64,000 nucleotides of DNA from Salinispirillum sp049115955 (GCA_049115955.1 JAGDZJ010000009.1:1-64000), one strand, 5' to 3'; shown: positions 43,572 to 52,882, counted from the first letter of the stretch. A program made the numbers and translations. Notes: generated by a model from the letters alone, not told the origin.

Positions 43572-44645
43572 ATGCCATTGCTGAAGTTGAAAAAAGACGA
43601 TTCACTGCAAGCCGTTCAGGCGGGTTTGATTGTCAGCCACCGGCGTTCCTTAATGCGCCTGATGTTGGTGCTTGCGGCCATCACTTTGGCAGGGTTTGCG
43701 TTCCTCAATTTGATGACCGGGCGCTACGTATTAGGCGCTGTTGAATTGATTGCGGCACTTGCCGTGGCCTATAGCTTTTTCCGTTTCTCACACGCCAAAC
43801 GTTTGCAACTCTGGACGCTCTGCTTTTTAACGCCGCTCTTCTCAATCATCACACTGGCGGTTGTGGTGCCCGATGCCACCTCAACATCCTTCGTCTGGGT
43901 TATGATCATGCCCGTGTTGTCTTATTTGCTGCTCGGGCGACTGGCGGGCTTTCTGGTAGCCGCACCTTTCATGGTGCTGTGTGGTCTGTTCTTCATTTTC
44001 TTTCGCTTTGAAGCAGAAAACGGGCTGCACAGCACCATAGAACTGGTCAATCCGATATTGTGTGGGTTGTTGATTCTTATCTTTATGCATGTTTATGAAC
44101 ACAGCCGGGCGCGCGCCTACGACATGCTGATTCGCCTTGCGGCGACCGACCCCTTAACCGGGCTCGATAACCGAGGGCGTTTTCAACAACGCCTGAATCA
44201 GACCATTACCGAATCGACACGACGTAAAGACAGCTTCGCCCTGGTGCTGCTCGACATTGATCATTTTAAGCATGTGAACGACACCTATGGGCACGACGCC
44301 GGAGATGAGGCTCTGCGCTATCTGAGCGAGCGCCTATTGAAACGCTTGCGCTCGACGGACATTGTGGCGCGCCTAGGCGGTGAAGAGTTTGCGGTAATCC
44401 TGAAAGATGTCGACGCAAAGACGGCTTTCGAGCTGACGGAGCAATTGCGACTGGCCCTGGATGAAGGGCACCTGAACTACAAAGAGCAGGACATACACCT
44501 CACAGCCACTTTTGGCGTGGCCCTATGGCCACAAGATGCGCGCCTTGCCAACCAATTGTATCAGGTTGCCGATCGCCGCCTTTATGCGGGCAAGCATTTG
44601 GGTCGCAATCGCACCGTTGACCACGATGACGCCGCTTTACCATAA
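43572..44645 (+). CDS. Membrane-bound diguanylate cyclase (GGDEF)
   Basis: 357 residues. Six hydrophobic helices in residues 28-185 form an N-terminal membrane sensor without an obvious named domain. The GGDEF domain follows, from TDPLTGLDNRGRF near residue 192 to the active loop RLGGEEFAVIL near residue 267, with GGEEF intact, so cyclase activity is expected. I see no RxxD inhibitory site directly before it. Makes cyclic di-GMP from two GTP. Single gene with its own terminator. Confidence 0.93.
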   Translation: MPLLKLKKDDSLQAVQAGLIVSHRRSLMRLMLVLAAITLAGFAFLNLMTGRYVLGAVELIAALAVAYSFFRFSHAKRLQLWTLCFLTPLFSIITLAVVVPDATSTSFVWVMIMPVLSYLLLGRLAGFLVAAPFMVLCGLFFIFFRFEAENGLHSTIELVNPILCGLLILIFMHVYEHSRARAYDMLIRLAATDPLTGLDNRGRFQQRLNQTITESTRRKDSFALVLLDIDHFKHVNDTYGHDAGDEALRYLSERLLKRLRSTDIVARLGGEEFAVILKDVDAKTAFELTEQLRLALDEGHLNYKEQDIHLTATFGVALWPQDARLANQLYQVADRRLYAGKHLGRNRTVDHDDAALP

Positions 44646-44673
44646 GAGCGCCATAGAGAGCACAGTAGCAACG

Positions 44674-44712
44674 TTGGATGAGCCCATTGCGGGCCCATCC
44701 AAGTCTTTATTT
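44674..44712 (+). terminator. Terminator after the diguanylate cyclase gene
   Basis: Stem TTGGATG-A-GCCC / GGGC-C-CATCCAA with one mismatch and a five-base loop, followed by GTCTTTATTTATT. It overlaps the tail of tyrS on the other strand. Confidence 0.65.
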
Positions 44713-45907
44713 ATTGCACCGTAACGCGGGCAATCTTCTTCTTACCGGCTTGGATCAAGTACTGCCCAGCCGCCAGCTTATGCTCGGCGTCGACCACAAC
44801 CCAGTCCACCTTCACGCGGCCGTTTTTCAGCATGTCGCGCGTCTGCGCTGCATTTACCGCCAAGCCAGCTCGGTTCACCACCATAGAGATAGGCAGTTCG
44901 CTGGCACCCTCCATATCAACGGTCACATCGGGCGTGCCTTCTGGAATTTCGCCTTCGCGCACGATATTACCGGCACCTTTGTGCGCATTCTCTGCGGCTT
45001 CTTCGCCGTGAAAACGCGCCACTAGCTCACGCGCCAGCAGAATTTTAATGTCACGCGGGTTAGCCCCGTTTTCTACGTCACGTTGCAACTGCTCGATCTC
45101 AGACATGGGACGGAAGCTCAGCAACTCAAAATAGCGCCACATCATAGAGTCGGGCAATGACACCAACTTGCTGTACATAACGCCCGGCGCTTCAGTAATC
45201 CCGACGTAGTTGCCCAGCGACTTGGACATCTTGTTCACGCCATCCAAGCCTTCCAGCAGCGGTACGGTAATGACTACTTGCGGGTCTTGTTTCCAGTGGC
45301 GCTGCAAGTCACGGGCGACCAGCAGGTTGAATTTCTGGTCGGTGCCGCCAAGCTCAATATCTGCCTTAAGCGCTACAGAATCATAGCCTTGCACCAAGGG
45401 ATACAGGAACTCATGAATCGCAATCGGTTGTTCGCTGCGAAACCGCTTGTTGAAGTCGTCGCGCTCCAACATACGCGCTACAGAATACTGCGCCGCCAGC
45501 TCGATCATCTGCACCGACGACATTTTGTTCATCCACTCGCTGTTGAACGCTACTGTGGTTTTCTCAGGATCGAGAATCTTGAACACCTGCTCTTGATACG
45601 TCCGAGCATTTTCGACCACCTGCTCCGGTGTTAACGGAGGTCGGGTGGTGCTCTTACCGGTGGGGTCACCAATCATGCCGGTAAAGTCCCCGATCAGAAA
45701 AATAACGTCGTGTCCCAGCTCCTGAAACTGACGCATCTTGTTGATCAGTACTGTATGGCCCAGGTGCAGATCCGGGGCAGTAGGATCAAAACCCGCTTTT
45801 ACGCGCAGTTTCTTACCACTTCGTAACTTTTCCACCAATTCATCTTCCACCAATATCTCGGCGGTGCCGCGCTTAATCAGCGCTAATGACTCTTCTACAC
45901 TGGGCAT
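44711..45907 (-). CDS. tyrS: Tyrosyl-tRNA synthetase
   Basis: 398 residues from ATG 45907, the position that gives the standard N-terminus PSVEESLALIKRG; an open reading further upstream to 46084 has no family match. Class I synthetase: HIGH-type motif LHLGHTV near residue 48, KMSKS near residue 229, and a C-terminal S4 RNA-binding domain (AGLAVNAAQTRDMLKNG). The HLGH form is that of the second bacterial TyrRS group (TyrZ-like). Charges tRNA-Tyr. Confidence 0.95.
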   Translation of the reverse strand: MPSVEESLALIKRGTAEILVEDELVEKLRSGKKLRVKAGFDPTAPDLHLGHTVLINKMRQFQELGHDVIFLIGDFTGMIGDPTGKSTTRPPLTPEQVVENARTYQEQVFKILDPEKTTVAFNSEWMNKMSSVQMIELAAQYSVARMLERDDFNKRFRSEQPIAIHEFLYPLVQGYDSVALKADIELGGTDQKFNLLVARDLQRHWKQDPQVVITVPLLEGLDGVNKMSKSLGNYVGITEAPGVMYSKLVSLPDSMMWRYFELLSFRPMSEIEQLQRDVENGANPRDIKILLARELVARFHGEEAAENAHKGAGNIVREGEIPEGTPDVTVDMEGASELPISMVVNRAGLAVNAAQTRDMLKNGRVKVDWVVVDAEHKLAAGQYLIQAGKKKIARVTVQ

Positions 45908-46075
45908 TAATGGGGTTTTCCTATTTGAAATTATGCATGGGCGCAGTATACCATCCTGCGCGCTGCATCTAAAAACGAGTATTTCTTCCTTTTGGTAGGC
46001 CTGAAGAGAAACTTCAGAGGCGAAAAGCTGGCTGGGAAAGGGAGTTTTGCAGAAGTGCAAAGACGAGGACAGCGT

Positions 46076-46092
46076 TATAACCAACGGTTATA
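46076..46092. promoter_or_regulatory. 17-bp dyad TATAAC-N5-GTTATA before M23 peptidase gene
   Basis: Differs at two spacer bases from the copy at 14923-14939 (CAACG in place of CAATT). The arms can also be read as TATAACC / GGTTATA around AAC. It lies 33 bp before the peptidase start and 169 bp before tyrS. Confidence 0.45.
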
Positions 46093-46124
46093 CTGCCTCA
46101 AGTTGAACTACGGGTTTTTTTGTT

Positions 46125-47459
46125 TTGATCACCATAATTAAACGTACTCCACTCTTTCATCGTATCGCTATCGGCGTCTGTACGGTGTTGGTGTTAGTCA
46201 TGGCCGTCTGGCCTGCTGCTGAACCTCGGCGCGTGCAAATAGAACTTGCGGCGCTGACATCGCCTGACGCGTCTGCAGACCCTACATTGTCCACCGCCAT
46301 TGATTTGAGCGACTTTGAAGTCGGCGAGGATTGGCGGGCGGACGTAATGTCTTTTGAAGTGGAACCCGGCGACACGCTGTCACATGTGTTTGACCGGGCC
46401 AAAATACTGCCTACGTCATTGTTTCGGATGCTGGCGTCCGATCGCACCTTAGAACGTCGCCTTGTCCGCCTGCAGCCTGGCAATGTGTTCGAATTCACTT
46501 TATTGGACGACACGGTACAGGGCTTTACGCTGCACACCAGCCGCCTGGGCGGTGTGCGCGTCACCTTAAATGACGACTTCAGTGTGGACAGCTGGGAAGA
46601 GTACGCGCTTGAGCCCACTCGGGTCGCACGCTGGGCTACTGGCACCATCAACGCATCATTATTCTTGGCTGGGCGCGATGCCGGTTTGAGTGACACCATG
46701 ACCATGAACCTAGCCCAACTGTTTGGCTGGGACGTCGACTTTGCGTTGGATATTCGCCAAGGCGATGAATTCGCCGTGATCTACGAAGAGCTTTACGCAG
46801 ACGGAGAGTCCATTGGGGAAGGGCGTATTCTGGCAGCGAACTTCGTGAACCAAGGTAATGAGTTTCACGCCATTCGCTACACCGATCATCGCGGTCATAC
46901 GGAATATTACGACGCCGAGGGCCGCAGCGTGCGCAAAGCATTCTTGCGGACACCGTTAGAGTTCGCTCGTATTTCATCGCACTTTAACCCGAATCGCCGC
47001 CACCCTATTATGAACACCATCCGTGCGCACCGTGGCACTGATTACGCCGCGCCTACCGGTACGCCTATTTGGGCTGCAGGCGAAGGCCGAGTGGTAGAAG
47101 CGCGCAACAATGGCGGATACGGCAATGTCGTGGTGGTACAACACGGCCAGGGTATTCGCACCCTATACGCCCACATGAGCCGCTTTGCGAGCGGTATTCG
47201 ACCCGGCGTTAACGTACGCCAGGGTCAAGTAATAGGGTATGTGGGCAGAACCGGTGCCGCGACAGGGCCGCACCTGCACTATGAGTTCTTAGTTAACGGT
47301 GTGCATGTGAATCCTGTGACTGTGCGTTTGCCAGATGCACAGCCCGTACACAGTGAATCGCGCGATGATTATCACGCTTACGCGCAAACGATGATGTCGC
47401 ATCTGATGTCTGCTCGTAACAGTTTGGCGAGCGCCGAAGGTGCTTTGCAACTGGATTGA
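46125..47459 (+). CDS. M23-family peptidoglycan endopeptidase (MepM-like)
   Basis: 444 residues with a TTG start at 46125; no ATG or GTG is available between the upstream in-frame stop and residue 20. One N-terminal membrane anchor (IGVCTVLVLVMAVWPA, residues 16-31). Middle region with a LysM/OapA-like segment (VEPGDTLSHVFDRA) and a Csd3-like part. C-terminal M23 LytM domain: HRGTDYAAPTGTPIWA near residue 302 (HxxxD) and GPHLHYEF near residue 383 (HxH). All zinc ligands are kept, so it should cleave peptide cross-links. Divergent from tyrS, as MepM-type genes often are. Confidence 0.92.
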   Translation: MITIIKRTPLFHRIAIGVCTVLVLVMAVWPAAEPRRVQIELAALTSPDASADPTLSTAIDLSDFEVGEDWRADVMSFEVEPGDTLSHVFDRAKILPTSLFRMLASDRTLERRLVRLQPGNVFEFTLLDDTVQGFTLHTSRLGGVRVTLNDDFSVDSWEEYALEPTRVARWATGTINASLFLAGRDAGLSDTMTMNLAQLFGWDVDFALDIRQGDEFAVIYEELYADGESIGEGRILAANFVNQGNEFHAIRYTDHRGHTEYYDAEGRSVRKAFLRTPLEFARISSHFNPNRRHPIMNTIRAHRGTDYAAPTGTPIWAAGEGRVVEARNNGGYGNVVVVQHGQGIRTLYAHMSRFASGIRPGVNVRQGQVIGYVGRTGAATGPHLHYEFLVNGVHVNPVTVRLPDAQPVHSESRDDYHAYAQTMMSHLMSARNSLASAEGALQLD

Positions 47460-47500
47460 CCTGATCGATCAATCTAACCCATCGGTGGTTGTCAGATATA

Positions 47501-47532
47501 AAAAAGCCGCTCTTATTCAGAGCGGCTTTTTT
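47501..47532. terminator. Bidirectional terminator between M23 peptidase and erpA
   Basis: Stem GCCGCTC / GAGCGGC, seven-base loop, A-run before and T-run after, so it works on both strands for the two convergent genes. Confidence 0.9.
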
Positions 47533-47553
47533 ATGCGGACTACAGATTGGGCC

Positions 47554-47572
47554 AGAGGGCTGGCCTCCTACA
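47554..47572 (+). repeat. Short dispersed repeat (family C), third copy
   Basis: AGAGGGCTGGCCTCCTACA, one base different from 30040-30058. A looser relative (GCCAGAGGGCCAGTTCCTA) is at 37488-37506. Confidence 0.55.
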
Positions 47573-47609
47573 AACAGCGAGAACCATCGCTTAGTCTGCG
47601 AGCAAACGC

Positions 47610-47945
47610 CTAAACGCCAAACGATGAACCGCAACCACAGGTTGTTGAGGCTACGGGATTGGTAACGATAAAGCGTGCGCCTTGCAGGCCCTCGGAGTAG
47701 TCAACCACTGACCCTTCGAGGTACTGGTAACTCAGTGCATCAACAAGAAAAGTAGCCCCTTCTTCTTCAATGACTGCGTCGTCTTCCGCCACTTCCTCAT
47801 CAAAGGTAAAGCCGTACTGAAACCCAGCACAGCCCCCACCCGTTACGAATACCCGCAACTTTAAGTAGTCATTGTCTTCTTCCGCCACCAGCTGTCGAAC
47901 CTTGTCCACAGCGGCAGGCGTCACGGATATATCTATATTAGACAC
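47610..47945 (-). CDS. erpA: Iron-sulfur cluster insertion protein ErpA
   Basis: 111 residues, GTG start with GAGGT six bases upstream. A-type carrier that passes Fe-S clusters to apoproteins. The three family Cys residues are present: GGGCAGFQYGF near residue 38 and TTCGCGSSF near the C-terminus. Its place after the bactofilin gene fits many gammaproteobacterial genomes. Confidence 0.95.
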   Translation of the reverse strand: MSNIDISVTPAAVDKVRQLVAEEDNDYLKLRVFVTGGGCAGFQYGFTFDEEVAEDDAVIEEEGATFLVDALSYQYLEGSVVDYSEGLQGARFIVTNPVASTTCGCGSSFGV

Positions 47946-47996
47946 AATTCGACCTCACATGAACCTGCCAGATTATTGAATATCCGAGCGTTTTGG

Positions 47997-48557
47997 TCAA
48001 GTATTAGTCGTGGTAGAAGCACCGCTCTCTTTGCCACCGAATGACGAAACAGGCGCTCCGGGCTTGGTTGACTGGCTACCAGCAACCGCAGATGAACCCA
48101 AGGGTGCCGGTTTAGTGCTGTCTGCCTTGGCGTCAGCTTTAGTATCTTCAACCTTTACATCCAACGCCACAGCGGGCTTTTTCTTACCTTTCGGCTCTTC
48201 ACCGCTGTGCAGCAATTTACCATTAACGCGCGCGCCCATAACCATTTCCATCATGGCATAGTAGACATCGCCGAAAACGGCGGCTTTTTTGGCCAGCTCG
48301 ACATGCTCGAAAGAGTGTACGTCACCGTGCACTTCTCCGTTGATGATCACGTGCGGCGCACGAATCTCGCCATTGACTACACCCTTGTCACTGATGCGCA
48401 CGACCGCACCGCTTCCAGGTTCGGCAATGATGTTTCCTGTCACTACACCATCAATGTGCAAACCACCTGCGAGTTTGATATCACCAACCACTTCCGCTTT
48501 TGATGAAATCAGGGTGGTATCAAAATTTCCTACTTTCTTTTCGTTGCCGAACATCAT
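47997..48557 (-). CDS. Bactofilin (polymer-forming cytoskeletal protein)
   Basis: 186 residues. The central bactofilin beta-helix spans about residues 18-115 with regular turns (LAGGLHIDGVVTGNIIAEPG, VVNGEIRAPHVIINGEVHGD). The N-terminal tail is short. The C-terminal 65 residues are rich in Lys, Ser, Pro, Ala and Thr and probably disordered. Bactofilins form filaments that place envelope enzymes. It shares four bases with the membrane-protein gene before it and precedes erpA by 51 bp. Confidence 0.93.
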   Translation of the reverse strand: MMFGNEKKVGNFDTTLISSKAEVVGDIKLAGGLHIDGVVTGNIIAEPGSGAVVRISDKGVVNGEIRAPHVIINGEVHGDVHSFEHVELAKKAAVFGDVYYAMMEMVMGARVNGKLLHSGEEPKGKKKPAVALDVKVEDTKADAKADSTKPAPLGSSAVAGSQSTKPGAPVSSFGGKESGASTTTNT

Positions 48558-49297
48558 TCTTCTCCAATTACTTGCCAGTCGATCTCCAGATCGCGCGTGG
48601 CCGACCTGTTGCCTATGGCTTGCGCCACTATCCTCACCTGCGTCGGCTTGAAACCTGCAGGGAATTGAATTTCACCTCGTACATCTTGGAAATAACGATA
48701 ACGGAAACGTATATCCACTCTGTCGACGTCTGGTGAGACGTCTTGCAGGGCATACACTACCTTGTCGCCGTTTTCCGTTTCGCCAATGATGTTCACCCCT
48801 ACGTACCCTTCCAAAAAGCTACCGTCGCTGCCTGCGTGCGTCAGCATCAACAAGAAGCGATAACGATCCGGACCGATACGTTGAGCCGAAAATTCTTCTA
48901 CCAGTAAACCGGTTGAATTATCACTGGGCGCCATGATACCACGATACAAACGGACTTCCTGCTCTACCGCCGCAATTTCATCGCGTAAACGTCGGTTCGT
49001 TTGGCGTACGCTTTCTGCCGCCGCGCGGTCAACCTCGGCACCTTTTTCAAGGATAACGGTACGTTGGCGCAGGTTTAAGATTGTGCGTTCCAGTTCAAGC
49101 ACTTCTGCCGTAAGGCTATTGACGCGGTCGGTGGTGAAACGGCCTTTTTCAAAGCCCTCGTTGCGACCAAATAAGAAAGCACCGACAACCAAGCTGACAA
49201 TGACGACGACCGACGTTATACGTGTCAGAAAGAGTCGCCACGGGCGATGCACTACAACGACCAGCTTTTCCTGTGGGCTACCGTGTACACGGGCCAT
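48554..49297 (-). CDS. DUF6776-type membrane-anchored coiled-coil protein
   Basis: 247 residues. One membrane helix at residues 26-43 (ITSVVVIVSLVVGAFLFG), then a coiled coil (about 55-125) and a C-terminal beta-rich domain ending in the inner-membrane-facing or periplasmic side. Its gene ends inside the start of the bactofilin gene (ATGA-type overlap), so the two are made together; a scaffold linking bactofilin to the envelope is a fair inference. No enzyme motif. Confidence 0.8.
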   Translation of the reverse strand: MARVHGSPQEKLVVVVHRPWRLFLTRITSVVVIVSLVVGAFLFGRNEGFEKGRFTTDRVNSLTAEVLELERTILNLRQRTVILEKGAEVDRAAAESVRQTNRRLRDEIAAVEQEVRLYRGIMAPSDNSTGLLVEEFSAQRIGPDRYRFLLMLTHAGSDGSFLEGYVGVNIIGETENGDKVVYALQDVSPDVDRVDIRFRYRYFQDVRGEIQFPAGFKPTQVRIVAQAIGNRSATRDLEIDWQVIGEE

Positions 49298-49493
49298 ACC
49301 ACTTCTCCTCAGGACCTAGATGCCATCTGCCATCCCAGCACCGGCTTCGCATAGGGTGTGCAAGCAATGACTTGCCTGCGCACCAATTATCCCCCTATCA
49401 TACTGTGCTTTTTCGTCCCCTGCCAACTTCCTGACCGTGCGGTAACCTTGGCAGTGCGGCAACGGCCAGTACCATCACAGCTCGGAGACAGGA

Positions 49494-49919
49494 ATGACCT
49501 ACTTACTGTTGAAATCCTTCCACATTATTGCCGTTATCTCGTGGTTTGCTGGCATGTTCTATCTGCCACGCTTGTTTGTCTATCACGCTCAAGCGACCGA
49601 CACCATCAGCCACGAGCGCTTTGTCGTTATGGAGCGCAAGCTGTACCGCGGCATCATGACACCGTCCATGCTCATTACCTTGGCGCTGGGCATTTGGATG
49701 CTGTTTGAGATGCCGTTTTGGTTGTCGCAAGGGTGGATGCACGCAAAACTAGCGCTGGTCGCGCTGCTGGTGATATACCATCACTGGTGCTTGTATCATT
49801 TGAAACGCTTTGCACAGGGCAAGAACACGCACAGCCATGTGTACTTCCGTTGGTTCAACGAAGCACCGCTGCTGCCGCTGATCGGCATTGTTTTACTGGT
49901 GGTGATTAAGCCCTTTTGA
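49494..49919 (+). CDS. hemJ: Protoporphyrinogen IX oxidase HemJ
   Basis: 141 residues with four membrane helices. HemJ oxidises protoporphyrinogen IX to protoporphyrin IX in haem synthesis in bacteria that lack HemG and HemY. Family features: LKSFHIIAVISWFAGMFYLP near residue 6 with the essential His, RKLYRGIMTPSM near residue 48 and WMHAKLALV near residue 80 with another conserved His, ending LIGIVLLVVIKPF. Single gene; hemL lies 3 kb away. Confidence 0.94.
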   Translation: MTYLLLKSFHIIAVISWFAGMFYLPRLFVYHAQATDTISHERFVVMERKLYRGIMTPSMLITLALGIWMLFEMPFWLSQGWMHAKLALVALLVIYHHWCLYHLKRFAQGKNTHSHVYFRWFNEAPLLPLIGIVLLVVIKPF

Positions 49920-49927
49920 ATCAGGCA

Positions 49928-50009
49928 TGGCGGATGACGCTGCGCTTTTCCGCCCTATATGGAGTTTACGTCCGTGGCATAGGGCGGAAAAGCGCAGCGT
50001 CATCCGCCA
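49928..50009. repeat. Dispersed hairpin repeat (family B), full copy
   Basis: Perfect 31-bp inverted arms, 49928-49958 and 49979-50009, with a 20-base loop. It sits nine bases after the hemJ stop and may serve as its terminator or an mRNA stabiliser. A solitary arm is at 37532-37560. Confidence 0.85.
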
Positions 50010-50022
50010 ATAAATACCGGGC

Positions 50023-50054
50023 AAAAAAAGCTAACCACCCAAAGGGTGATTAGC
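50023..50054 (-). terminator. Terminator for the LuxR-type ATPase gene
   Basis: Stem GCTAACCACCC / GGGTGATTAGC with one mismatch and an AAA loop, followed on the minus strand by seven T residues. It lies 135 bp past the stop codon, a long 3' tail. Confidence 0.65.
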
Positions 50055-50188
50055 GAGAGACTACCTATCAACTAGACTGCCCTTGCCTGACAAGGACAAT
50101 TCCATCATAGAGAGGGTGTTGGCGAGCGTTAAGGTGGGAAAAGGGTCGATTTTCGCACAATAGAGCGCCTCCACCCTCCCCTAATTTG

Positions 50189-52882
50189 CTAGCCGACCAA
50201 GCTCTCGCCTTTACTGATGGCCTCTCGGCGGTTACGTACGCCGAGCTTCTTGTACAGGTTATTGATGTGCGTTTTCACCGTCGAAATGGCGATGAACATC
50301 ACGCTGGCAATCTCTTCGTTGCTGCGTCCGGCGAGTATGTGCTTGTACACCCGCCATTCTTTTTTCGACACGCCGGCCGCCAACAACGCATCGGGAATGT
50401 GTTCCCCACCCGGCTTGTCGGTGGTGTTGCGCTGCCGGTTCAAAGTTAAAAGTTGATCGGCGTATTTCGCCACTTCGGGCGCAAACACTTGCGTGCGCAT
50501 CAGACGCTCAACGATCGGCATTAACCACTGGCGCAAGAACAACCAACTGGCCACCAACTGCAGCTCAGCGGCTTGCGGCAACAGCTTGCGTACCTGAGCT
50601 TCGGCGTGGTCATGGTCGCCAGCGATGTCGGTCACGGCCGCTTTTAACAGGCCCATACGCACGGCTTCTACGGTAAATTTCATGGCCTCGGCGTGCTGAA
50701 TGGCGTTTTTCAGTTTACGCCTTGCCAGCGCGTAATCCTCGGTCGCCGCCAAGCCATAAGCCTCGGCGCGCAACAACATAAAGTCTTTCACGCTGCTGTA
50801 GTTCGTCACTTCCGGCTTGGCTTTTAGCCAGGTTTTAATCTTCTTCAAATCGCCGTTTTGCCACCACCACTGCAGTTGCACTTCCAAGCTGTACGGCATC
50901 AAAATATCGGCGGTGTATTCGCGACTCAGAATCTGTTCGTGCTCAACTGCTAATTCGCGCGCGACAGTCGGCTTACCCTTGAGCATTTCGCATTTCAGCA
51001 ACCAGCCTTGCAGATGCAATTGCCAGTAATCGTCCCAGGTTTCACACAGATTCTGGATACGATGAATCAGCTGTTTGGCCTCACGCAGGTGATACTCTTC
51101 CAGCGCCAGCTCGGCTTGGTTGATGTAAGAAAACACCACGTTGAAGCCATAGCGTACGCCCTTTTCACCGGCGTAATTCATGACTTCACGCGACAGCTCG
51201 GCAGAGCGCACAAAGTCGCCTAAGTTCTTCCAGATAATCGCCTGCTGGTTCAACGCCCACAGCACGGCGTCGTAGTTGCCCTCTTGGCGGCTCAGCAGCT
51301 CGCTTTCTTCGTAGATTTCCAGCGCCGCATTGATGTCGCCTTGCTCGAACAACACATTGGCGAGAATCAACAAGGCGCTTTGACGACGAATGCTGTCTTT
51401 GGCGTATTTTTCCAAGGCCTCACGCGCGTAGTCGCTGGCTTTTTGATATTCCAAACGCGAAAACGCTGCCTGAGCGTTTACCGTCAGCATCTCACCGCGC
51501 AAATGGTCACGCGTGGCTTCGGGTTCTTCGTCAATCAAATGCCCGGCGCGCGCGATGAAATGCTCTACAAAGGGTGCGTCACCGAAGATCGCCTCGACCC
51601 AGCAACGCACCAGCACCAAATTCGCATCTTGCAGAATTTCTTCTTCGGTTAACTCGGCCAAACAGCGACGCACCAAATCATAGTGCGCTTTATGAATGAG
51701 TTCATTGCCGTGCTGGCGGACGATGTAAGTGATCTGATTTTTGTCGCCCGACTTAATGGCGTGGTCAACGGCACCCACCACATAGCCTAAGTCTAAGAAC
51801 GCCGAACTGGCGGTGCGGTGCAGCGCCTGCACGTCTTCACCGTATGTCAGCAGCAGTTTATGGCTCAGGAATTCATGCAGCAAATGGTGATAGCGATACC
51901 AGTTCTTGGGTTCGTTGAACTGCACGATAAACAGGTGATGGCGCTTCAGGTAATCCAACGTTTCATGCACATTAACGTCAGGGCACAGAGCGGCTGCCAC
52001 ATCGACGTTAAATCGTTTTACGATGGACGTATTGAGCAAGAAGGTTTTTACATCTGCGGGCAGGCCATCGAATAATTCGGAGTCAAAATAGTCGATGATG
52101 TTGAGATTCTTCTGGCTCAGCCCTTCACCGATGTCCATCAACGCCGGGTTTTGCTTCAGTCCCATCACGATCAACTGCAAGCCGACCGCCCAACCCTCGA
52201 TGCGTTCGAGGATCGTCTGCGTCTGCTCTTCCGACACGTCGGTTCCGCTGAACTCCTGTAAAAACGCGCGCGCTTCCGCCAAATCAAACGCCAAGGCTTC
52301 CTCGGTCAATTCAGCCACCAAGCCTTGCAAGCGTAAGCTGATGATGTTGGCCGGAGGCTCGGCGCGGGTGGTGATGACCAGTTTGATGTGCGCCGGCAGG
52401 TGTTTAATAAAATACGCTAAGGCGGTGTGAATCTCGTCGTTTTCGATCAAGTGATAGTCATCAATGACCAACATGATTTCGTCGTCAATCTGGTCCAGCT
52501 CAAACAACAGCTGTCCCATCAGCGCCCGTATATGGCCAGCACGATGCCCCACGCCATGGCTTACTAAAGGCTCGCTGAGGTCCACGCGCTTCTGTATCGC
52601 GGCGATGAGATACGCGGCAAAGGTGGAGGGATCATCGTCTTCCGGGTCAAGTGACAGCCAGCACAACGATGTCTCTGGATGCAAATCTGCGTAGGCGTAA
52701 TAGCCGTAAAGTGCCGCCACTGTTTTGCCAAAGCCGGCCGGAGCCTTCAAAATGACCAGTGGAGTTTCGCAGGCAGCAACGAAAAGTGACTCGACCCGTG
52801 ACCGGTCTACCGTATTCGTGGGCAGTTTGGGTACCGATATCTTCGACGGGACGATAAAGTGCTGAGCGATGACATCCCCCAT
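50189..52882 (-). CDS. Large ATP-binding LuxR-type regulator (LAL/MalT-like)
   Basis: 897 residues, typical LAL size. N-terminal NTPase domain: Walker A APAGFGKT near residue 47 and Walker B IMLVIDDYHL near residue 138; the winged and helical STAND parts follow. A long TPR-like superhelix fills residues about 400-800. The C-terminal LuxR helix-turn-helix is GRSNEEIASVMFIAISTVKTHINN split over the turn, near residue 855. MalT-type proteins are inducer- and ATP-dependent activators. No sugar or catabolic operon adjoins it, so the target is unknown; ends of the gene are free of overlap. Confidence 0.92.
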   Translation of the reverse strand: MGDVIAQHFIVPSKISVPKLPTNTVDRSRVESLFVAACETPLVILKAPAGFGKTVAALYGYYAYADLHPETSLCWLSLDPEDDDPSTFAAYLIAAIQKRVDLSEPLVSHGVGHRAGHIRALMGQLLFELDQIDDEIMLVIDDYHLIENDEIHTALAYFIKHLPAHIKLVITTRAEPPANIISLRLQGLVAELTEEALAFDLAEARAFLQEFSGTDVSEEQTQTILERIEGWAVGLQLIVMGLKQNPALMDIGEGLSQKNLNIIDYFDSELFDGLPADVKTFLLNTSIVKRFNVDVAAALCPDVNVHETLDYLKRHHLFIVQFNEPKNWYRYHHLLHEFLSHKLLLTYGEDVQALHRTASSAFLDLGYVVGAVDHAIKSGDKNQITYIVRQHGNELIHKAHYDLVRRCLAELTEEEILQDANLVLVRCWVEAIFGDAPFVEHFIARAGHLIDEEPEATRDHLRGEMLTVNAQAAFSRLEYQKASDYAREALEKYAKDSIRRQSALLILANVLFEQGDINAALEIYEESELLSRQEGNYDAVLWALNQQAIIWKNLGDFVRSAELSREVMNYAGEKGVRYGFNVVFSYINQAELALEEYHLREAKQLIHRIQNLCETWDDYWQLHLQGWLLKCEMLKGKPTVARELAVEHEQILSREYTADILMPYSLEVQLQWWWQNGDLKKIKTWLKAKPEVTNYSSVKDFMLLRAEAYGLAATEDYALARRKLKNAIQHAEAMKFTVEAVRMGLLKAAVTDIAGDHDHAEAQVRKLLPQAAELQLVASWLFLRQWLMPIVERLMRTQVFAPEVAKYADQLLTLNRQRNTTDKPGGEHIPDALLAAGVSKKEWRVYKHILAGRSNEEIASVMFIAISTVKTHINNLYKKLGVRNRREAISKGESLVG

